Positions 51,501-60,945 of a stretch of DNA of 64,000 nucleotides are shown piece after piece (the first letter of the stretch is position 1; every line of letters begins with the position of its first letter). A program made the position numbers and the translations under genes. The stretch spans positions 6,543,715 through 6,607,714 of the forward strand of contig NW_025336479.1 in NCBI RefSeq assembly GCF_004798865.1. The letters run 5' to 3'. This DNA comes from Varanus komodoensis. Taxonomy: Eukaryota > Chordata > Lepidosauria > Squamata > Varanidae. The notes below the pieces were generated by a model, which worked only from the letters and a program-made list of their open reading frames with translations, was not told the origin of the DNA and did no database searches.

Positions 51501-54500
51501 AGAAATGCAGTCATGCAATTTCCAGAAACAGGGAAAAAATACAATACCATTCAAAATGCTTCTGAAAAGCAGGGGGAAAGCAGTGGCAAGTGAAAAGGAG
51601 CAGTGACTGGAGTGGCGGGGAAGGATACAGGAAGACCAAGGAAAGGAGGGGAGAAAAAGCCAGAGAGCACCCAATAGTCTGTCAGGCACACGGTGAGCTA
51701 TTTCCACAGTGGCTTAGTGTGACATGAGAACCTGCCTGCAGTGTGTGGGGAGATGGGCAGCAGCAAGGGGACCCCCCGTTTCTAGAAGTCTCCTATTCCA
51801 TTGTTCATATGAGCCTGGTAAAGCAAAACAGCTGCTCCTACACACCCAGGCTCACTTGACAAGCATGTGTGCAACAGCAGCCGGACACCTAGCATGCTGT
51901 CAACGGAAAAACAAACTAGGGAGTCAGGAGAGAGGGGTTGTAACAGGTTATGAAAATTCAAGTACAGGACTCAGCAAATACATATGGTTAAGACCAGTTT
52001 ACCCTGCAACACTACCAAAGCTTTAAACCCCATATGCATAAGCAAGCAAGCAAACTGCTAGGAACTGAACACCCTCTGTCAAGGCATAATTCATATAGCC
52101 ATATAGAAGACATAATTTCCCATATATGGTCATATAAACACAGCTTCCCCACAGTCATTATTGAAAGACAATGCCTCTGCTAAATAGCTTTCACCATTTA
52201 ACATGTTCTTTAAACTTGAGTTTCTCTCACTCTAAACACTGTTTTAATGCTGTAAACTGTCCAAGGAGCCCTTTTTAGCTAACAGACGGTTTACAATTAT
52301 CTATCTATACAAACAAACAAACTGTGCTAGTCCTCAAAAGCCAGGATTGCTACATTTGTGATAACACATTCTAGCCACCCAGATTAGGTTTTATACTGAG
52401 CCACTGGGGTACACCATGCTTGACAATGCAAAAAAGGCGAGTTTCCATCCATTTTCAAGGTAAATTTCAACAAAGGGAGTGGAGAGAGAACAGTATGGAA
52501 TTATACCCAGGCATCATTTCAAGGTAAGATTAGGGTAATGACTTAACAAAAAGAAAAAAAGAAGAAGTTTCTATATGTGTATTTGTAAGAATAACTAGAG
52601 TTGTTTAAGTGGACAGGAAACTTTCAAGTGACTGAAAATGGAAGAGGCATGAAGGTGGGGCAGCAAAGGCTATGCAGGGCTATATTTATGTATCTATTTT
52701 TCAATTTATATCCTGCCTTTTTCCTACAAAGGGCTCAAGGCAGCTTACATCATTCTCCTCCTCCATCTTATCCCCACAACAACAACCCTGTAAGGTAGGT
52801 TGGGCTGAGAGTCTGTGACGGGCCCAAAGTCACCCAGTTGGCTCCATGGCTGAGTGGGGACTAGATCCCAGATCCTCTGAGTCCCAGTCCCATGCTCTTA
52901 ACCACTGCACCACACTGGCTCTCAGGAGGTGTATGAGGAAGTAAGAGCAGGAAGGCTGCAAAAGTAACAATTTTGGCTGCTGAAAGTCTGGGAAGAGGAC
53001 TAAGGAACACTCAGGAAGGTCCAGAGAGATGAAAAATGCAGAAAAGGTCAGAACATGCTGTTCAACACGGATTATAAACCTCAGGCTTGGAGGTTAAACA
53101 AGGCCCTTTGGGGTTCCCCAGACAGCTACGCCGATTTCATGGCCCACTCCTTTTCCCGAACCACCAACTATACCGTGATCTTGTAATCTGCCACAACATT
53201 CTAAGAGACTGAAACAACTGTCCAAAAACTTAGTTCCTGGAAGTAAGAGCTTTGTCTCTGACCCATCTCTTCTGACTTTAGCTGTACCTACTCTGCCTTG
53301 TCTGCCCTCACACCCACTGTGGGAATACAACCCCGGAGGGTTTCTCTGAAAACAACCTGCCCCTCATGCTGAAAGAAGTGCCCTACCCCAGTCCACATGC
53401 ATGGTTCTCGGCTCCTTGCTGTTCAGTAGCACAGCAACAAAGTTGTTTGCAAGAGAGAACCACTCAGAGTTCTTTAAGTTGCACAGATCCATGCTTCTTG
53501 AATGGCGAGTTGCCTTTTTGTCTGTGGTGATAGAAAAAGTCCGAGTGGACTTGAGGAAGAGGAAAAGGCTCTGTATATCTGATCCAACTACAAAAGCTAG
53601 CTTAGGTTGTTGTTGTTAGACGCAAAGTCGTGTCCAACCCATCACGACCCCATGGACAACATTCCTCCAGGCCTTCCTGTCCTCCACCATCCCCCAGAGT
53701 CCACTCAAGCTCACACCGACTGCTTCAGTGACTCCATCCAGCCACCTCATCCTCTGCCATCCCCGTCTTCTTTTGTCATCTATTGTTCCCAGCATTAGGC
53801 TCTTCTCCAGTGAGTCTTTCCTTCTCATTAGGTGGCCAAAGTATTTGTGTTTCATCTTCACTATCTGGCCTTCTAAAGAGCAGTTAGGGTTGATCTCCTC
53901 TAGGACTGACTGGTTTGATCACCTTGCGGTCCAAGGGACTCGCAGGAGTCTCCTCCAGCACCACAGTTCAAAGGTCTCAATTCTTTGGCGCTCAGCCTTC
54001 CTTATGGTCCAGCTTTCACAGCCATACATTGCAACTGGGAAAACCATAGACTTGACTATAAGCACTTTTGTTGGCAGGGTGATGTCTCGGCTTTTTAGTA
54101 TGCTGTCTAGATTTGCCATAGCTTTCCTCCCCAGGAGCAAGCACCTTTTAATTTCTTCGCTACAGTACCAATCTGCAGTGAACTTGGAGCCCAGGAAAAT
54201 AAAAGCTGTCACTACCTCCATTTAGCATTAGCTTAGGTTAGCGGCACACAATTTCTAACTCGCACTAAAATCTTCTGACACCTTAGTACCCTGCAAATCT
54301 CTATCATGAAGTTGAAGAAGCTACGCGTGAGGAAAGCAATCATTTGACCAATTGGCATGAAGAGCAATAGCAAATCCTCAGGAAGCATTCTCCCTTTAAA
54401 CAGCCACAACTTTTTTTGGGAGTGTAGGGGTGTCACAAGCAGCTGTCTGAAGAATGCTGCAATAAATATAATAGTCAGTACTGAATGGGTTAATGCTCCC

Positions 54501-57500
54501 AGATGTTTTTCAATCGCAAAGTAAAACAGAAAGAAATAATTCTAATTGCAACCTTGATACAAGCAAAATAATATCCTGGCCTGTAGTGCTGCCAAAGCAA
54601 ATGTTATGCAAAGGTCAGCTTGGAAGAATGTCAGCATCTCAGTTCATCAGAACCACACCAGCAGTGGGAAGGGCTTCTCTGTTCTGTAATAAAAGGAAAA
54701 GCTGACTAGTCTGATGGCGAAACACCACAGGCAGGCAGCTGCATTATTTTGTTCTTGCACCATCGCTTCTCTCAGCGGGCGGCAAGATTGGATTTCCAGT
54801 GGACACTGTTATAAAAAATATGCATGTATCTTGACGATCACCGTACCAACCACAAACAAGATTTAGAAAGCTGTACTTTGCACACCCTAGTCAGGATTTT
54901 TAGATGATAAGTGAAAAACTAAACAAACAGGGAACTCTAAAATTGATCCCAGGGAGTGGTGGCTACATTTCATTTCAAAGCTCTTTCCTTCTGTAAGGAC
55001 AAGAGGCTGAAACCCAATCCCCACCCATCATCTCTCTGAAACAATTTCATCAAATGGAAACCAGGAAAATTGAAAGCATTCAAGGGACTTCACAGCACAC
55101 ACTGAAAAACAAGGAGGAAAATGATGAAATTTCCATAGCAACTTCAAACAATTTTGCAAACTTCACTCAAGTGACTAAGATGACTCAACATGTTGGAGTG
55201 GACAAGTCTGTCCACTTTAAAACAAATAATCATTTGCACGTGTCCAGCACTTAAGCTTCTCACGCTGGCAATAATCCATTCATTGCTATATTTACAGATG
55301 AGGAAGGTGGCCTTGGAGACAAAGCTCTGGACAAGCATTCAGCCCCTCTGGGTTCAAGCATAACTTCCACAGAATGCAAGTCAGATACTGGACAAACTCC
55401 CATTCTCAAGTCTTGACAAAATGGACAGAATTCTACATTCTTGGCTTTGGTAAAAGATTCACAATTTCCACCAAGAGATGGTCATTACTAAGCAAAAGCA
55501 GAATATCTAACAACTTGATTCATATTTTAGATTGTGGACATTGTGGGCCACTTTCAGCTTGCAAAAGGCAGAACAAAAATTTGTATGTTCATGTGTTTAT
55601 TTTTTACACAGCTCTTCCTCCTCTCAAAACATTCCTTGGGGTACGCTAGTATTGCAGCTTTTTGTCTCTTATTACACATACTTTTATACCATGAATTAAA
55701 AAGGAATCCTAAGGGCTATTTAGTATAATTTTAATAACTGCTACATTTAGGTATCAGAGTAAAATACGTAACCCAAAAATAACCTTGTTTCTAAATTTTC
55801 AGCAGCATTTTCCAAATATAGAGGGGAGGTTATCCCACCTTGAATTGAAAGGAAGTGAAGCCAGAGAAACTGACAGTTAAAGATTAGATTTTACTAGGTG
55901 CTATGCATTAGGAGTAGGTAATCTGGCGTCCTCCAGATGTTTTGAATTGCAACTTTCACCATTACTATATTGAGCAAAGCTTATGGAAGATGTAGCCCAA
56001 AGCATCTGGAGGGTACCAGACTGCCTATGCTTGATGTACAGTTTGCATCACATACACTGAAATGGCTCCCTGTCCAGAGTTAGACAGATATGGCAGAGCT
56101 TGGGAACAGCAAATTGGAAGGCAAAGTATCAGCAGTGGTGCAGGAAAGAACCCTGTATTCAGGTGACCTACATAAGTCACATTAAAAAACAGGAAGGAGT
56201 TAAAATGGAATTCAGTGGAATGTTTCCAAGGACTGGAACTGGTAAGCTGTTCCTAAGAGGGTTCATCCCCTCCCATCTTCCAGCACCCGCTGAAAGGCCT
56301 TTCCACACAGTCAGGGGAGCTCCTTAATAGTGTTATCTCATGGGGGGCTGCACGGTAAGGTATTGGTTCAAATCAAATGGAAGTACCTTGTGTAAGTGGC
56401 TTGTTTTGATGTAGCAGCAGCAGCAAGTAGGAAGCCCCTCTGCATATGAAGGAGAGGGAAGTTTATGTCTTGGCTGTTTTTATTATAGCTGACCAATACC
56501 TAAGTGTGCAGGCAGAACTTTAGTCTTCTACAATGTTTTCTATAGCACTGAGGTGTCAAGCCCCTAAAAAGGGATCCCAGAGTACCAATTGTCCCCCTCT
56601 TTAAGGGCCCAGCTACCACTGGGCTGAACTCAAGTGATAAGACAGATTCAACACTGTTAAATAAATCTGGCTGGAGGAAACAACACACAGTGATGCAGTT
56701 AGTGGTCTTGAGTGCACATTTCATTTTCTGTATGGGTGGTCTCAGAATTGCTGATTAAATAGGTTACCATGTCTTCTTTCTCATGCCTTCTGTGTGTATT
56801 TGTTCCCAACAAGAGAAATTGTTCAGGAATACATTAACATTTCGAGCCCTATTATAGTAGCAAACAGCCATTTGATGCCAACCCTTCATTTTCCACTGCT
56901 CAGACAAAGCAAAGTGACAGAGGAAGGCAGTTTACTTCCTAAACACTAATTTCTGATATGCAGCCTTAATAGCAAAATTTAGCAAGGCACTCACTTGCAA
57001 GTTACATGATGAGACAGAATCCAGCTGTGAGAATTCTGACCAGTGTGTGGAGGTGCAACCATGTTAAACCAATTTTGAAATCACTACACTGCCTCCCTAT
57101 TCTCTTCTGAGAACAAATCAAGATATTGATGCTTATGGCTTAGGACCCAAATAACTAAAGCAGAACATCCTTCTATACCAGCCTTTCCACAGATGGTCAA
57201 ATTAGGTCAAATTCCATAACTGAGATATAGTTTATGCACCTACAAAGGACAAGATCTCTTCTCTGTTGGAATCCTAATACTGGAATACCCTCGTGAGACA
57301 GGAAGGACTGGAACCAATAATGTACAATTTTCAGTGTTGGGTCAATATTTATTTTATTTAACCAACATTTGAATTTGACTTAAACTGATTGAATATTTTA
57401 ACTATCTCTTGATTTATAGTGTGCAATTCTGATATTGTGTTTTTGGTACTGATTGAAGCTTTATGCCCTGAGATGCTTTTGTGCACATGGCAAGCTTGGC

Positions 57501-58073
57501 AGGGGGAATAAGGTATATGGTATATGGTTGCACTTGAAAGCATAATTGGCTGAGCTATCACTTTGTCAGGCAAATATTGCTTCACTTTGTGCTTCATGTC
57601 ACCATAAATGCATCAAATCATTGCTACTATTATTTGAGGTACCTGAAGGCCTAGATTTGCAATGTCATACAGAAACAAGACAACCTATTATCACCTTTCT
57701 TTATATATTCAGTACTTCTCCTTCAGGTTCCAGTATTCCATTTTTAACCTAAGGTTTTCATTTGTCAAGAAAATAAAAGTTATTTTGTATGGCTTTAAAC
57801 TAAGTAAATTAAGTGTGTCTTTAAACTAAGTAAATTAGGTGGAAGGTTCTCTTTTAAACTTTACTAAATGACATAAAATATATAGCAGCAAGACTACATT
57901 TATTAAAATGTTGTGCATTTTTTCTTTTCAAACTCACTTTTCTCTGATTAGCCAGACACAAACTTCTAAAGAACTTCCTGCCCTGCTTGCCAGCATTCCA
58001 AATGGTGAAGTATGTCCAGTGACTGAGAATTTGCTCTTCTACAAATAAGACACGGTGCATCCAGATGGTTCCC
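27701..58073 (-). CDS. B3GNTL1: B3GNTL1, C-terminal part (four exons, gene continues to the right)
   Basis: B3GNTL1 is a putative N-acetylglucosaminyltransferase-like protein with a family-2 (GT-A) glycosyltransferase domain; its substrate is not well established. The segments, 5' to 3' on the minus strand, are 58073-57938, 41623-41555, 40039-39965 and 27781-27701. They total 119 full codons plus stop, exactly the length of the human tail that starts TTIWTHR. Marker strings are [28 protein letters not shown] and DLTGG. The catalytic GT-A domain is encoded upstream, beyond the right edge. I searched 58.1-64 kb by eye for the preceding exon (human EDLLFFYEHL...LYRYHPQ) and did not find it. Tail-to-tail placement with TBCD matches human 17q25.3. 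Confidence 0.95.
28318..28671. mobile_element. Unclassified 354-bp insertion inside the L2 copy
   Basis: The L2 sequence reads into acatttggg (28309-28317) and resumes at acatttagg (28672-28680), where the intact pattern would be ...catttagggcattaaagg.... The 9-base flanks match at 8 of 9 positions, as expected of a target-site duplication. The insert has no clear inverted ends and no family I can name. Confidence 0.5.
28818..29364. mobile_element. hAT (Charlie-like) non-autonomous element
   Basis: Inverted ends CAGGGGTCGGCAACC and GGTTGCCGACCCCCG. The flanking 8-base duplication is ctctaggg (28810-28817) and ccctaggg (29365-29372), 7 of 8 matching. Eight-base duplications and CAGGGGTNGGCAA ends are hallmarks of the hAT superfamily. 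No transposase frame is present. It sits in the L2 copy, and the empty site can be inferred from the L2 paralogue near 15070. Confidence 0.85.
29481..29716 (-). repeat. tRNA-derived SINE (Sauria-SINE-like)
   Basis: Reverse copy: the (AAAT) tail and ttcctacaaagggctcaagg are at the low end, and the tRNA-like head with B box (ggttcgagtcc on minus) and A box (gtgtggtgcagtggttaaga) is at the high end. The B box is the best preserved in the window. Inserted in the L2 copy. Confidence 0.88.
30401..30879. other. B3GNTL1 last intron, between repeats
   Basis: AT-rich, no recognised element. Confidence 0.5.
30891..31346 (-). repeat. tRNA-derived SINE with CCTTTA tail, split by a nested insertion
   Basis: Same family as 4876-5220. 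A perfect 11-base duplication ttaacaaaagt flanks it (30880-30890 and 31347-31357). A box tggcgcagtggtttaaacc and B box ggttcgaatc are intact on the minus strand. It is longer than its relative because of the foreign 107 bases at 31094-31200. Confidence 0.88.
31094..31200 (-). mobile_element. LINE-tail (L2-type) fragment nested in a SINE
   Basis: Minus strand reads gtaagccgccccgaggcttc then ggggcggcataaaaatgttt and an (AAT)n tail, the usual 3' end of squamate L2-mobilised repeats. The other SINE copy has ttgcatttgcatg uninterrupted; here cattt is repeated on both sides (31089-31093, 31201-31205). Confidence 0.75.
31360..34380. other. B3GNTL1 last intron, middle part
   Basis: Mostly unrecognised. 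A MIR-like worn patch may lie at about 32440-32580 (minus), where cttatgttatagatgggaag precedes a tract resembling the MIR core, but it is too weak to call. Confidence 0.4.
34381..34607 (-). repeat. tRNA-derived SINE with (GATC)n tail
   Basis: Reverse SINE: the body is tctaaagaactcaacgcgat through ctcttaaccactgcaccaca (minus-strand A box tgtggtgcagtggttaagag). Instead of an (AAAT) tail, the 3' end is a perfect gatcgatcgatcgatcg run at 34381-34397. Confidence 0.8.
34608..36650. other. B3GNTL1 last intron, with unexplained block
   Basis: Positions about 35080-36470 differ in style from the flanks: a GC-richer start, then a long stretch rich in recurring 'cctggact', 'ttggact' and 'cttgaat' words with no open frame. 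It looks repeat-derived but I cannot assign a family. 34608-35080 shows nothing. Confidence 0.4.
36655..37000 (+). mobile_element. CR1 LINE, 3' end
   Basis: Open frame 36659-36916 encodes the CR1 C-terminus ([15 protein letters not shown], then [20 protein letters not shown] and [14 protein letters not shown]). It is followed by the short CR1 3' UTR ggttggacctaatggccttc and the octamer-like tail gattctatgattct. Truncated at the 5' end. The intact frame suggests a young copy. Confidence 0.9.
37001..38790. other. B3GNTL1 last intron, near microsatellite
   Basis: Contains the ATCT microsatellite at 38148-38212 and a G12 run at 38035-38046. Otherwise unrecognised. Confidence 0.5.
38148..38212 (+). 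repeat. (ATCT)n microsatellite
   Basis: Sixteen uninterrupted ATCT units. The uninterrupted array is likely to vary in length between individuals. Confidence 0.95.
38789..38990 (+). repeat. tRNA-derived SINE (Sauria-SINE-like), diverged
   Basis: Head ggtgtggtgtggtgtactca, middle cttggtcatgaaacttactg and cagactctcagcctaaccta, end acaagatataaatgcaatgt with a (AGC) tail. A box worn. Confidence 0.75.
38991..39964. other. B3GNTL1 last intron, 5' end
   Basis: No recognisable element. Confidence 0.5.
39965..40039 (-). CDS. B3GNTL1: B3GNTL1 exon (second from the end)
   Basis: Acceptor tccctgtag; donor gtgagt. Encodes [20 protein letters not shown] then ICVKL, 25 residues. Human has [25 protein letters not shown], also 25. 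Phase 0 on both sides. Confidence 0.96.
40040..41554 (-). other. B3GNTL1 intron
   Basis: 1.5-kb intron between the exons at 41555-41623 and 39965-40039. I see no repeats or other genes. Confidence 0.6.
41555..41623 (-). CDS. B3GNTL1: B3GNTL1 exon (third from the end)
   Basis: Acceptor gtctccttcag. Encodes 23 residues, [20 protein letters not shown] then ESK; human has [23 protein letters not shown], also 23. The donor AAG|gttggc is weak (T at +3, G at +4), but it falls exactly where the human junction is expected and the next exon continues in phase 0. Confidence 0.92.
42156..42378 (+). mobile_element. L2-type LINE 3' end, cut by the assembly gap
   Basis: tggcaccgtcattactggtt, then cggcgccaggtaaagacctt, match the end of an L2 second ORF (reading frame ...[14 protein letters not shown]) and its 3' UTR. 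Its right end runs into an ATT-rich tract and the N run. Confidence 0.7.
42379..42478. other. Assembly gap of 100 N
   Basis: Exactly 100 N, the usual placeholder for a gap of unknown size. It is flanked by attatt on the left and (ATA)n on the right, so assembly probably failed in a microsatellite. Translations across it are meaningless. Confidence 0.99.
42479..42522. repeat. (AAT)n microsatellite at gap edge
   Basis: About fourteen ATA/AAT units directly after the N run. The true array length is hidden by the gap. Confidence 0.9.
42523..45316. other. B3GNTL1 intron, middle part
   Basis: Mostly unrecognised. An L2-type 3' tail may lie at 44290-44370 (minus; tttatttaatttttaccctc, cgtagcttacaataaaaatc). 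A worn MIR-like or SINE patch may lie at 44690-44830 (minus; ccttgtgaggcaggtcactt). Confidence 0.45.
45317..45460 (-). mobile_element. RTE-BovB LINE, short 3' end
   Basis: ttgttgttgttggtcgtcaa, then ccccatggccaacattcctc and gagtccactcaagctcacac, match the longer BovB copy at 53609 almost base for base, with the same (GTT)n tail. Strongly 5'-truncated. Confidence 0.85.
45461..46240. other. B3GNTL1 intron stretch
   Basis: Nothing recognised. Confidence 0.5.
46250..48110 (-). mobile_element. L2-type LINE, degraded and split by a Tigger-like element
   Basis: The 3' UTR-like start is at 46250-46480 (cccaaggcctactagaacag). The coding remnant is at 46796-47414 ([13 protein letters not shown], which corresponds to MLFNIYMQPLGEV of the 15.5-kb copy). 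After the 470-bp insertion at 47445-47914 the LINE resumes at 47917 (actgaaagccactgaaaggt), corresponding to atcaaaagctgctgtgagat of the other copy. Several frame breaks; dead. Confidence 0.75.
47445..47914. mobile_element. Tigger-like (TcMar) MITE, copy 1
   Basis: Inverted ends CAGTGGTACCTCGGCTCA and (complement) CAGTGGTACCTTGGCTCAC. TA lies on both sides (47443-47444, 47915-47916), the duplication made by mariner/Tigger elements. The interior has a hairpin, gattgtggccgtctcccc against ggggagatggccacgatc, and G-rich runs including G18 at 47668-47685. No transposase. Confidence 0.85.
48111..49964. other. B3GNTL1 intron stretch
   Basis: Unrecognised apart from a possible L2-like 3' tail at about 49080-49230 (gatctgtccagggtggtata). 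Confidence 0.45.
49965..50545 (+). mobile_element. CR1/L3-type LINE, 3' end
   Basis: Translation of 49972-50180 reads [20 protein letters not shown], then [20 protein letters not shown] and [13 protein letters not shown], the end of a CR1-clade reverse-transcriptase ORF. The 3' UTR ends with the familiar gtgctggactggatggatca and ttcttacgttcttg. Several frame breaks after position 50180. Confidence 0.85.
50546..52682. other. B3GNTL1 intron stretch
   Basis: 2.1 kb with no confident repeat or gene. Short CAA-rich patches occur at 51484-51496 and 52310-52321. Confidence 0.5.
52683..52922 (-). repeat. tRNA-derived SINE (Sauria-SINE-like)
   Basis: Reverse copy nearly identical in layout to 29481-29716: ttcctacaaagggctcaagg, then gcttacatcattctcctcct, cagttggctccatggctgag and ctcttaaccactgcaccaca. 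Confidence 0.88.
52923..53597. other. B3GNTL1 intron stretch
   Basis: Nothing recognised. Confidence 0.5.
53609..54228 (-). mobile_element. RTE-BovB LINE, 5'-truncated, young-looking
   Basis: Encodes the last ~200 codons of BovB reverse transcriptase: [67 protein letters not shown], then [20 protein letters not shown] and [13 protein letters not shown]. The two open pieces are in one frame, separated by a single in-frame TGA just after PWTAR, where a CGA is expected. A perfect 11-base duplication tagcttaggtt flanks it (53598-53608 and 54229-54239). The tail is (AAC)n on the minus strand. BovB is the LINE known for horizontal spread between squamates and ruminants. Confidence 0.95.
54240..55910. 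other. B3GNTL1 intron stretch
   Basis: AT-rich, no recognised repeat or exon. Confidence 0.5.
55911..56028. repeat. Foldback (palindromic) repeat, second copy
   Basis: Left arm ggcgtcctccagatgttttg and right arm ccaaagcatctggagggtacc are inverted copies. Outer tips ggagtaggtaatctgg and ccagactgcctatgc pair too. Same family as 11005-11141. Confidence 0.65.
56029..57039. other. B3GNTL1 intron stretch
   Basis: Nothing recognised with confidence. Confidence 0.5.
57040..57360 (+). mobile_element. L2-type LINE 3' fragment, old
   Basis: cactacactgcctccctatt, then gatattgatgcttatggctt and ccctcgtgagacaggaagga, run parallel to the 7.4-7.9 kb copy (ctgcactgactaccaattga, ...gtgctggtgatgacctataa). No usable frame. 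Confidence 0.6.
57938..58073 (-). CDS. B3GNTL1: B3GNTL1 exon (fourth from the end)
   Basis: On the minus strand the acceptor is aatatctcag and the donor gtgagt. The first base completes a codon from the previous exon (phase 2). Encodes [20 protein letters not shown], then [18 protein letters not shown] and ANQRK. The human counterpart has TIWTHRVRFLEEQ and [18 protein letters not shown]. Ends in phase 0. Confidence 0.96.
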
Positions 58074-59167
58074 CTGAGATATTGGGATAACAAAGTGAGA
58101 GAGCAACTTCAGTTAGACACAGTGCATTCCAAAGAGGCTCACAGAGAAAACAGGTCAGTAACACTGCCAGAGAACCTGAAAACTGTACTATTCTAATATT
58201 AAATCTGATTAATACTCCCAACCTGTAGGTGTTAGGATACTTCCATTCTGATTGGACTCAATGCCTATTGTTTTAGTTCACAGAATGACCTCAAGGCAAA
58301 GTGTGTGGTTCAATTGTCTGACCAGGGCCAGCGGGTAGGAGCAGATTTAAGTGGCAGGAGGTTTAGGAGATTACCTGGAATACCAGGTTGATTGTATATG
58401 TGGGCCTGCCACAAGGCACCCAGCCAAACTCTATTCAACAGATGAAACAAGCTGTTCATGTTCACTTGTAAACCTGGGAATATTAATCAGTGTTGCCAGC
58501 ATTGTGACCATATTTTTCTTCTTTTTAATTCATGAGAAACATGAGTCACATCATTAGTGTCTATTCAGCAGATACCATGAGTGATAAGAATCAGATCCCT
58601 GCATGCAAATACATTATCTTATCAGGAGAGGAGAAAAATAATGTAACAAATCAGACAAATGGACTAAATGAACAAATGGACTACAAACTCCCATGGCCCT
58701 CCCTCAGTGGTTGGTCACCTGGAACTGTAAGCGAGGCTGTTCAGAACTGCTTGTACATAAATGCTGTACTAGATCTTGTACTAGAAATATGGACTTGGGA
58801 AAACCTATCCAAATTTCCCTGCAAATGCAATCCCTCTACCTCCATACACACACACAGCCATTTGTCTGTTCTGGGACTGTAACATTTATAACATTTATAC
58901 CAGAATCAGAATTCTTACTCACGCCCCAGGCCTAGCTAACCTCACCACAACATAGAGAATCCTTTTAAAAGTTCAAGAAAATGAAAGAACAGAAATACTA
59001 CACTAGGTCAAGGCTGCTACTAATTATATTTTCATGAAATGCTAAAGAAATAACAGCATCAAAAGATGGGGCTTACATTTTCTACTCAAGAGGTTCATGA
59101 ATTAAATTTTAGCAAGTTTATTCCTTATCTAGCAAGTATGCATGCTAGCAATGCTGATTCCTCTAGA
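58074..59167 (-). other. B3GNTL1 intron, 3' part
   Basis: No recognised element or upstream exon. Confidence 0.5.
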
Positions 59168-59400
59168 AGACAGCCAGAGTAGCATAGTGGTTAGAGTGTT
59201 GGAATGGGTCTAAGGAGGTCCAGGCTCTAGTCCCCAAATGGCCATGAAACTCACCTTGGGTCAGTCATTGCCTCTCTGTCTAAGCTATCTCCCAGGATTT
59301 TTGTGAGAATAAAGTGTAGATGAAGAGGAAGATTAAGTCAGTTGCCCTGAGTTTCCTACAGGAAAAAGGTGTGATGAATATGAACAAATAAATAATGCTA
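59168..59400 (+). repeat. tRNA-derived SINE (Sauria-SINE-like)
   Basis: Head gccagagtagcatagtggtt (A box), weak B box near gctctagtccccaaatgg, then ggtcagtcattgcctctctg and a 3' end tttcctacaggaaaaaggtg with (AAAT) tail. Confidence 0.8.
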
Positions 59401-59439
59401 CCTACCCTCCAACACCAAAGGTTGGCATTCCTATGAACA

Positions 59440-59585
59440 TTAGTTGCTGGAGAACATGGACAGGAGGGTGTTGCACTTATGAACTACCTGCAGATTTCCT
59501 GTGGACTGATGGTTGTCACTCTGTGAAATGAGACTAGATGGACTCCTGGTCTAATCCAACATGGCTCTTAAGTTTTTCTCATGGC
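59440..59585 (+). repeat. CR1-type LINE 3' tail
   Basis: ttagttgctggagaacatgg and gactagatggactcctggtc, taatccaacatggctcttaa: the terminal UTR pattern of CR1/L3 copies (gactagatgggcc...tccagcagggctctt). No coding part. Confidence 0.65.
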
Positions 59586-59972
59586 TTTTCCTATTTTCTG
59601 CCTTTTAGCAAATGATGTACTAGAGTTTGCGGACTAATCTACCAGGGGCTGGGAAAGATGGAAGATAGTACTTCAAGTGATGGTTTTTAGATAGTATTTT
59701 TAAAAGTTATAAACCTGTGATTGTGTGATTTCAGAAAACTAGAATGTGAGACGATATCAACTATTCTAAGATAAGGTTATTTTACAGTTATGTATTTTGC
59801 ACTACAATTTTGCAGATTCTTGCCATTCTCAAGAAATTCTGCTCCATTCCATGCTACAGAGTGCCAAACGCTAAGATTGAGAGATGAGCAAAGGGCCTGA
59901 TGTTCACATCCTCCCTTCTAGTATCAAGTACGAGTTTATTTTGCCACAGAATATACTCAACCCTTTAAAACA
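59586..59972. other. B3GNTL1 intron stretch
   Basis: Nothing recognised before the Tigger-like copy. Confidence 0.5.
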
Positions 59973-59990
59973 ACAGTGGTACCTTAACTA

Positions 59991-60628
59991 CAGTGGTACC
60001 TCAGCTCACAAACACCTCGGTTCATGGCCAAATCGGGTTGCAAACAAAAATGTCATAAAAATATTTACTCAGGTCATGAACTCCGCATTGGCTGGCAACC
60101 GAGATCGCGGCCATCTCCCCTCCCCCCTGAATGGGGAGAGGGCCACGATCGTGCTGGAGGTGGGGGGGGGGGGTGGCCGAGATCAGGCCCATCTTTCCTG
60201 CATGAGCGCACCTGTAATTGCACCTGGCTTTCCTGCACGAGCGCAACCACGCTCTCAGCCATCTCCCCCCTCCAGCACAATCATGCCCGTCTCCCCCCCA
60301 AAGCGTGCCCGTGTTCCTGCCCATCTTTCCCCTTGCAGCACACCGGGATGATGGACGGGTGCAGGCATGATGGGAACAACCTGGTCGTGCTTGGAGGGGG
60401 TGGGGAGATGGCCATGCTCCTGCTCGGGGTGGGGTGGGGAGAGATGGCCGTGATCTTTGTTGTTCTTTGTCACTTTGCTTCACATTTTTCTGATTTAAAA
60501 AAAAGTTACAGAATGGATTAACCTTATTTACATAGAACCTTATGGGGAAATTTAACTTGGCTCACGACCAATTTGGGTCACAACCAGAGTCCTGGAATGG
60601 ATTAAGTTCATTAGCCAAGGTACCACTG
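59991..60628. mobile_element. Tigger-like (TcMar) MITE, copy 2
   Basis: Ends CAGTGGTACCTCAGCTCAC and (complement) CAGTGGTACCTTGGCTAA, with TA on both sides (59989-59990, 60629-60630). The outer ~120 bases on each side match copy 1; the middle is longer and G/C-rich with the same internal hairpin theme (gatcgcggccatctcccc, ggggagagggccacgatc). A stray extra 17-base head, CAGTGGTACCTTAACTA, precedes it at 59973-59989. Confidence 0.85.
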
Positions 60629-60849
60629 TATATAAGCCAATCCCTACAACCCTAGTGTACAAGGGGAAAAAGTGTAAAATCTAAGTCTGGGTCTATACAG
60701 GTTTAAAGCGGGGGGGGGGGGACCAATGACTGAAATTAAAAATAACTGAAAAACTACAGTCTTGATGCAAAGCAATTTAAAATGTGACACTGACACTTGG
60801 CAAGGATTCCAAGAAATAATACAGAATGTGGTTTGGTACTGCACAATAA

Positions 60850-60945
60850 TACATTGCTGTGAGCAGAGCCGGCTGGTGCCGGAGGTCAGACTAGATGGCC
60901 CAGGAGACCTCTTCTGACTCGCTCTGTTTTCTATGTTTCTATATT
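60850..60945 (+). repeat. CR1 3' tail fragment
   Basis: ggtcagactagatggcccag, gagacctcttctgactcgct, then tctatgtttctat: the end of a CR1 3' UTR, about 95 bases. Confidence 0.6.
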
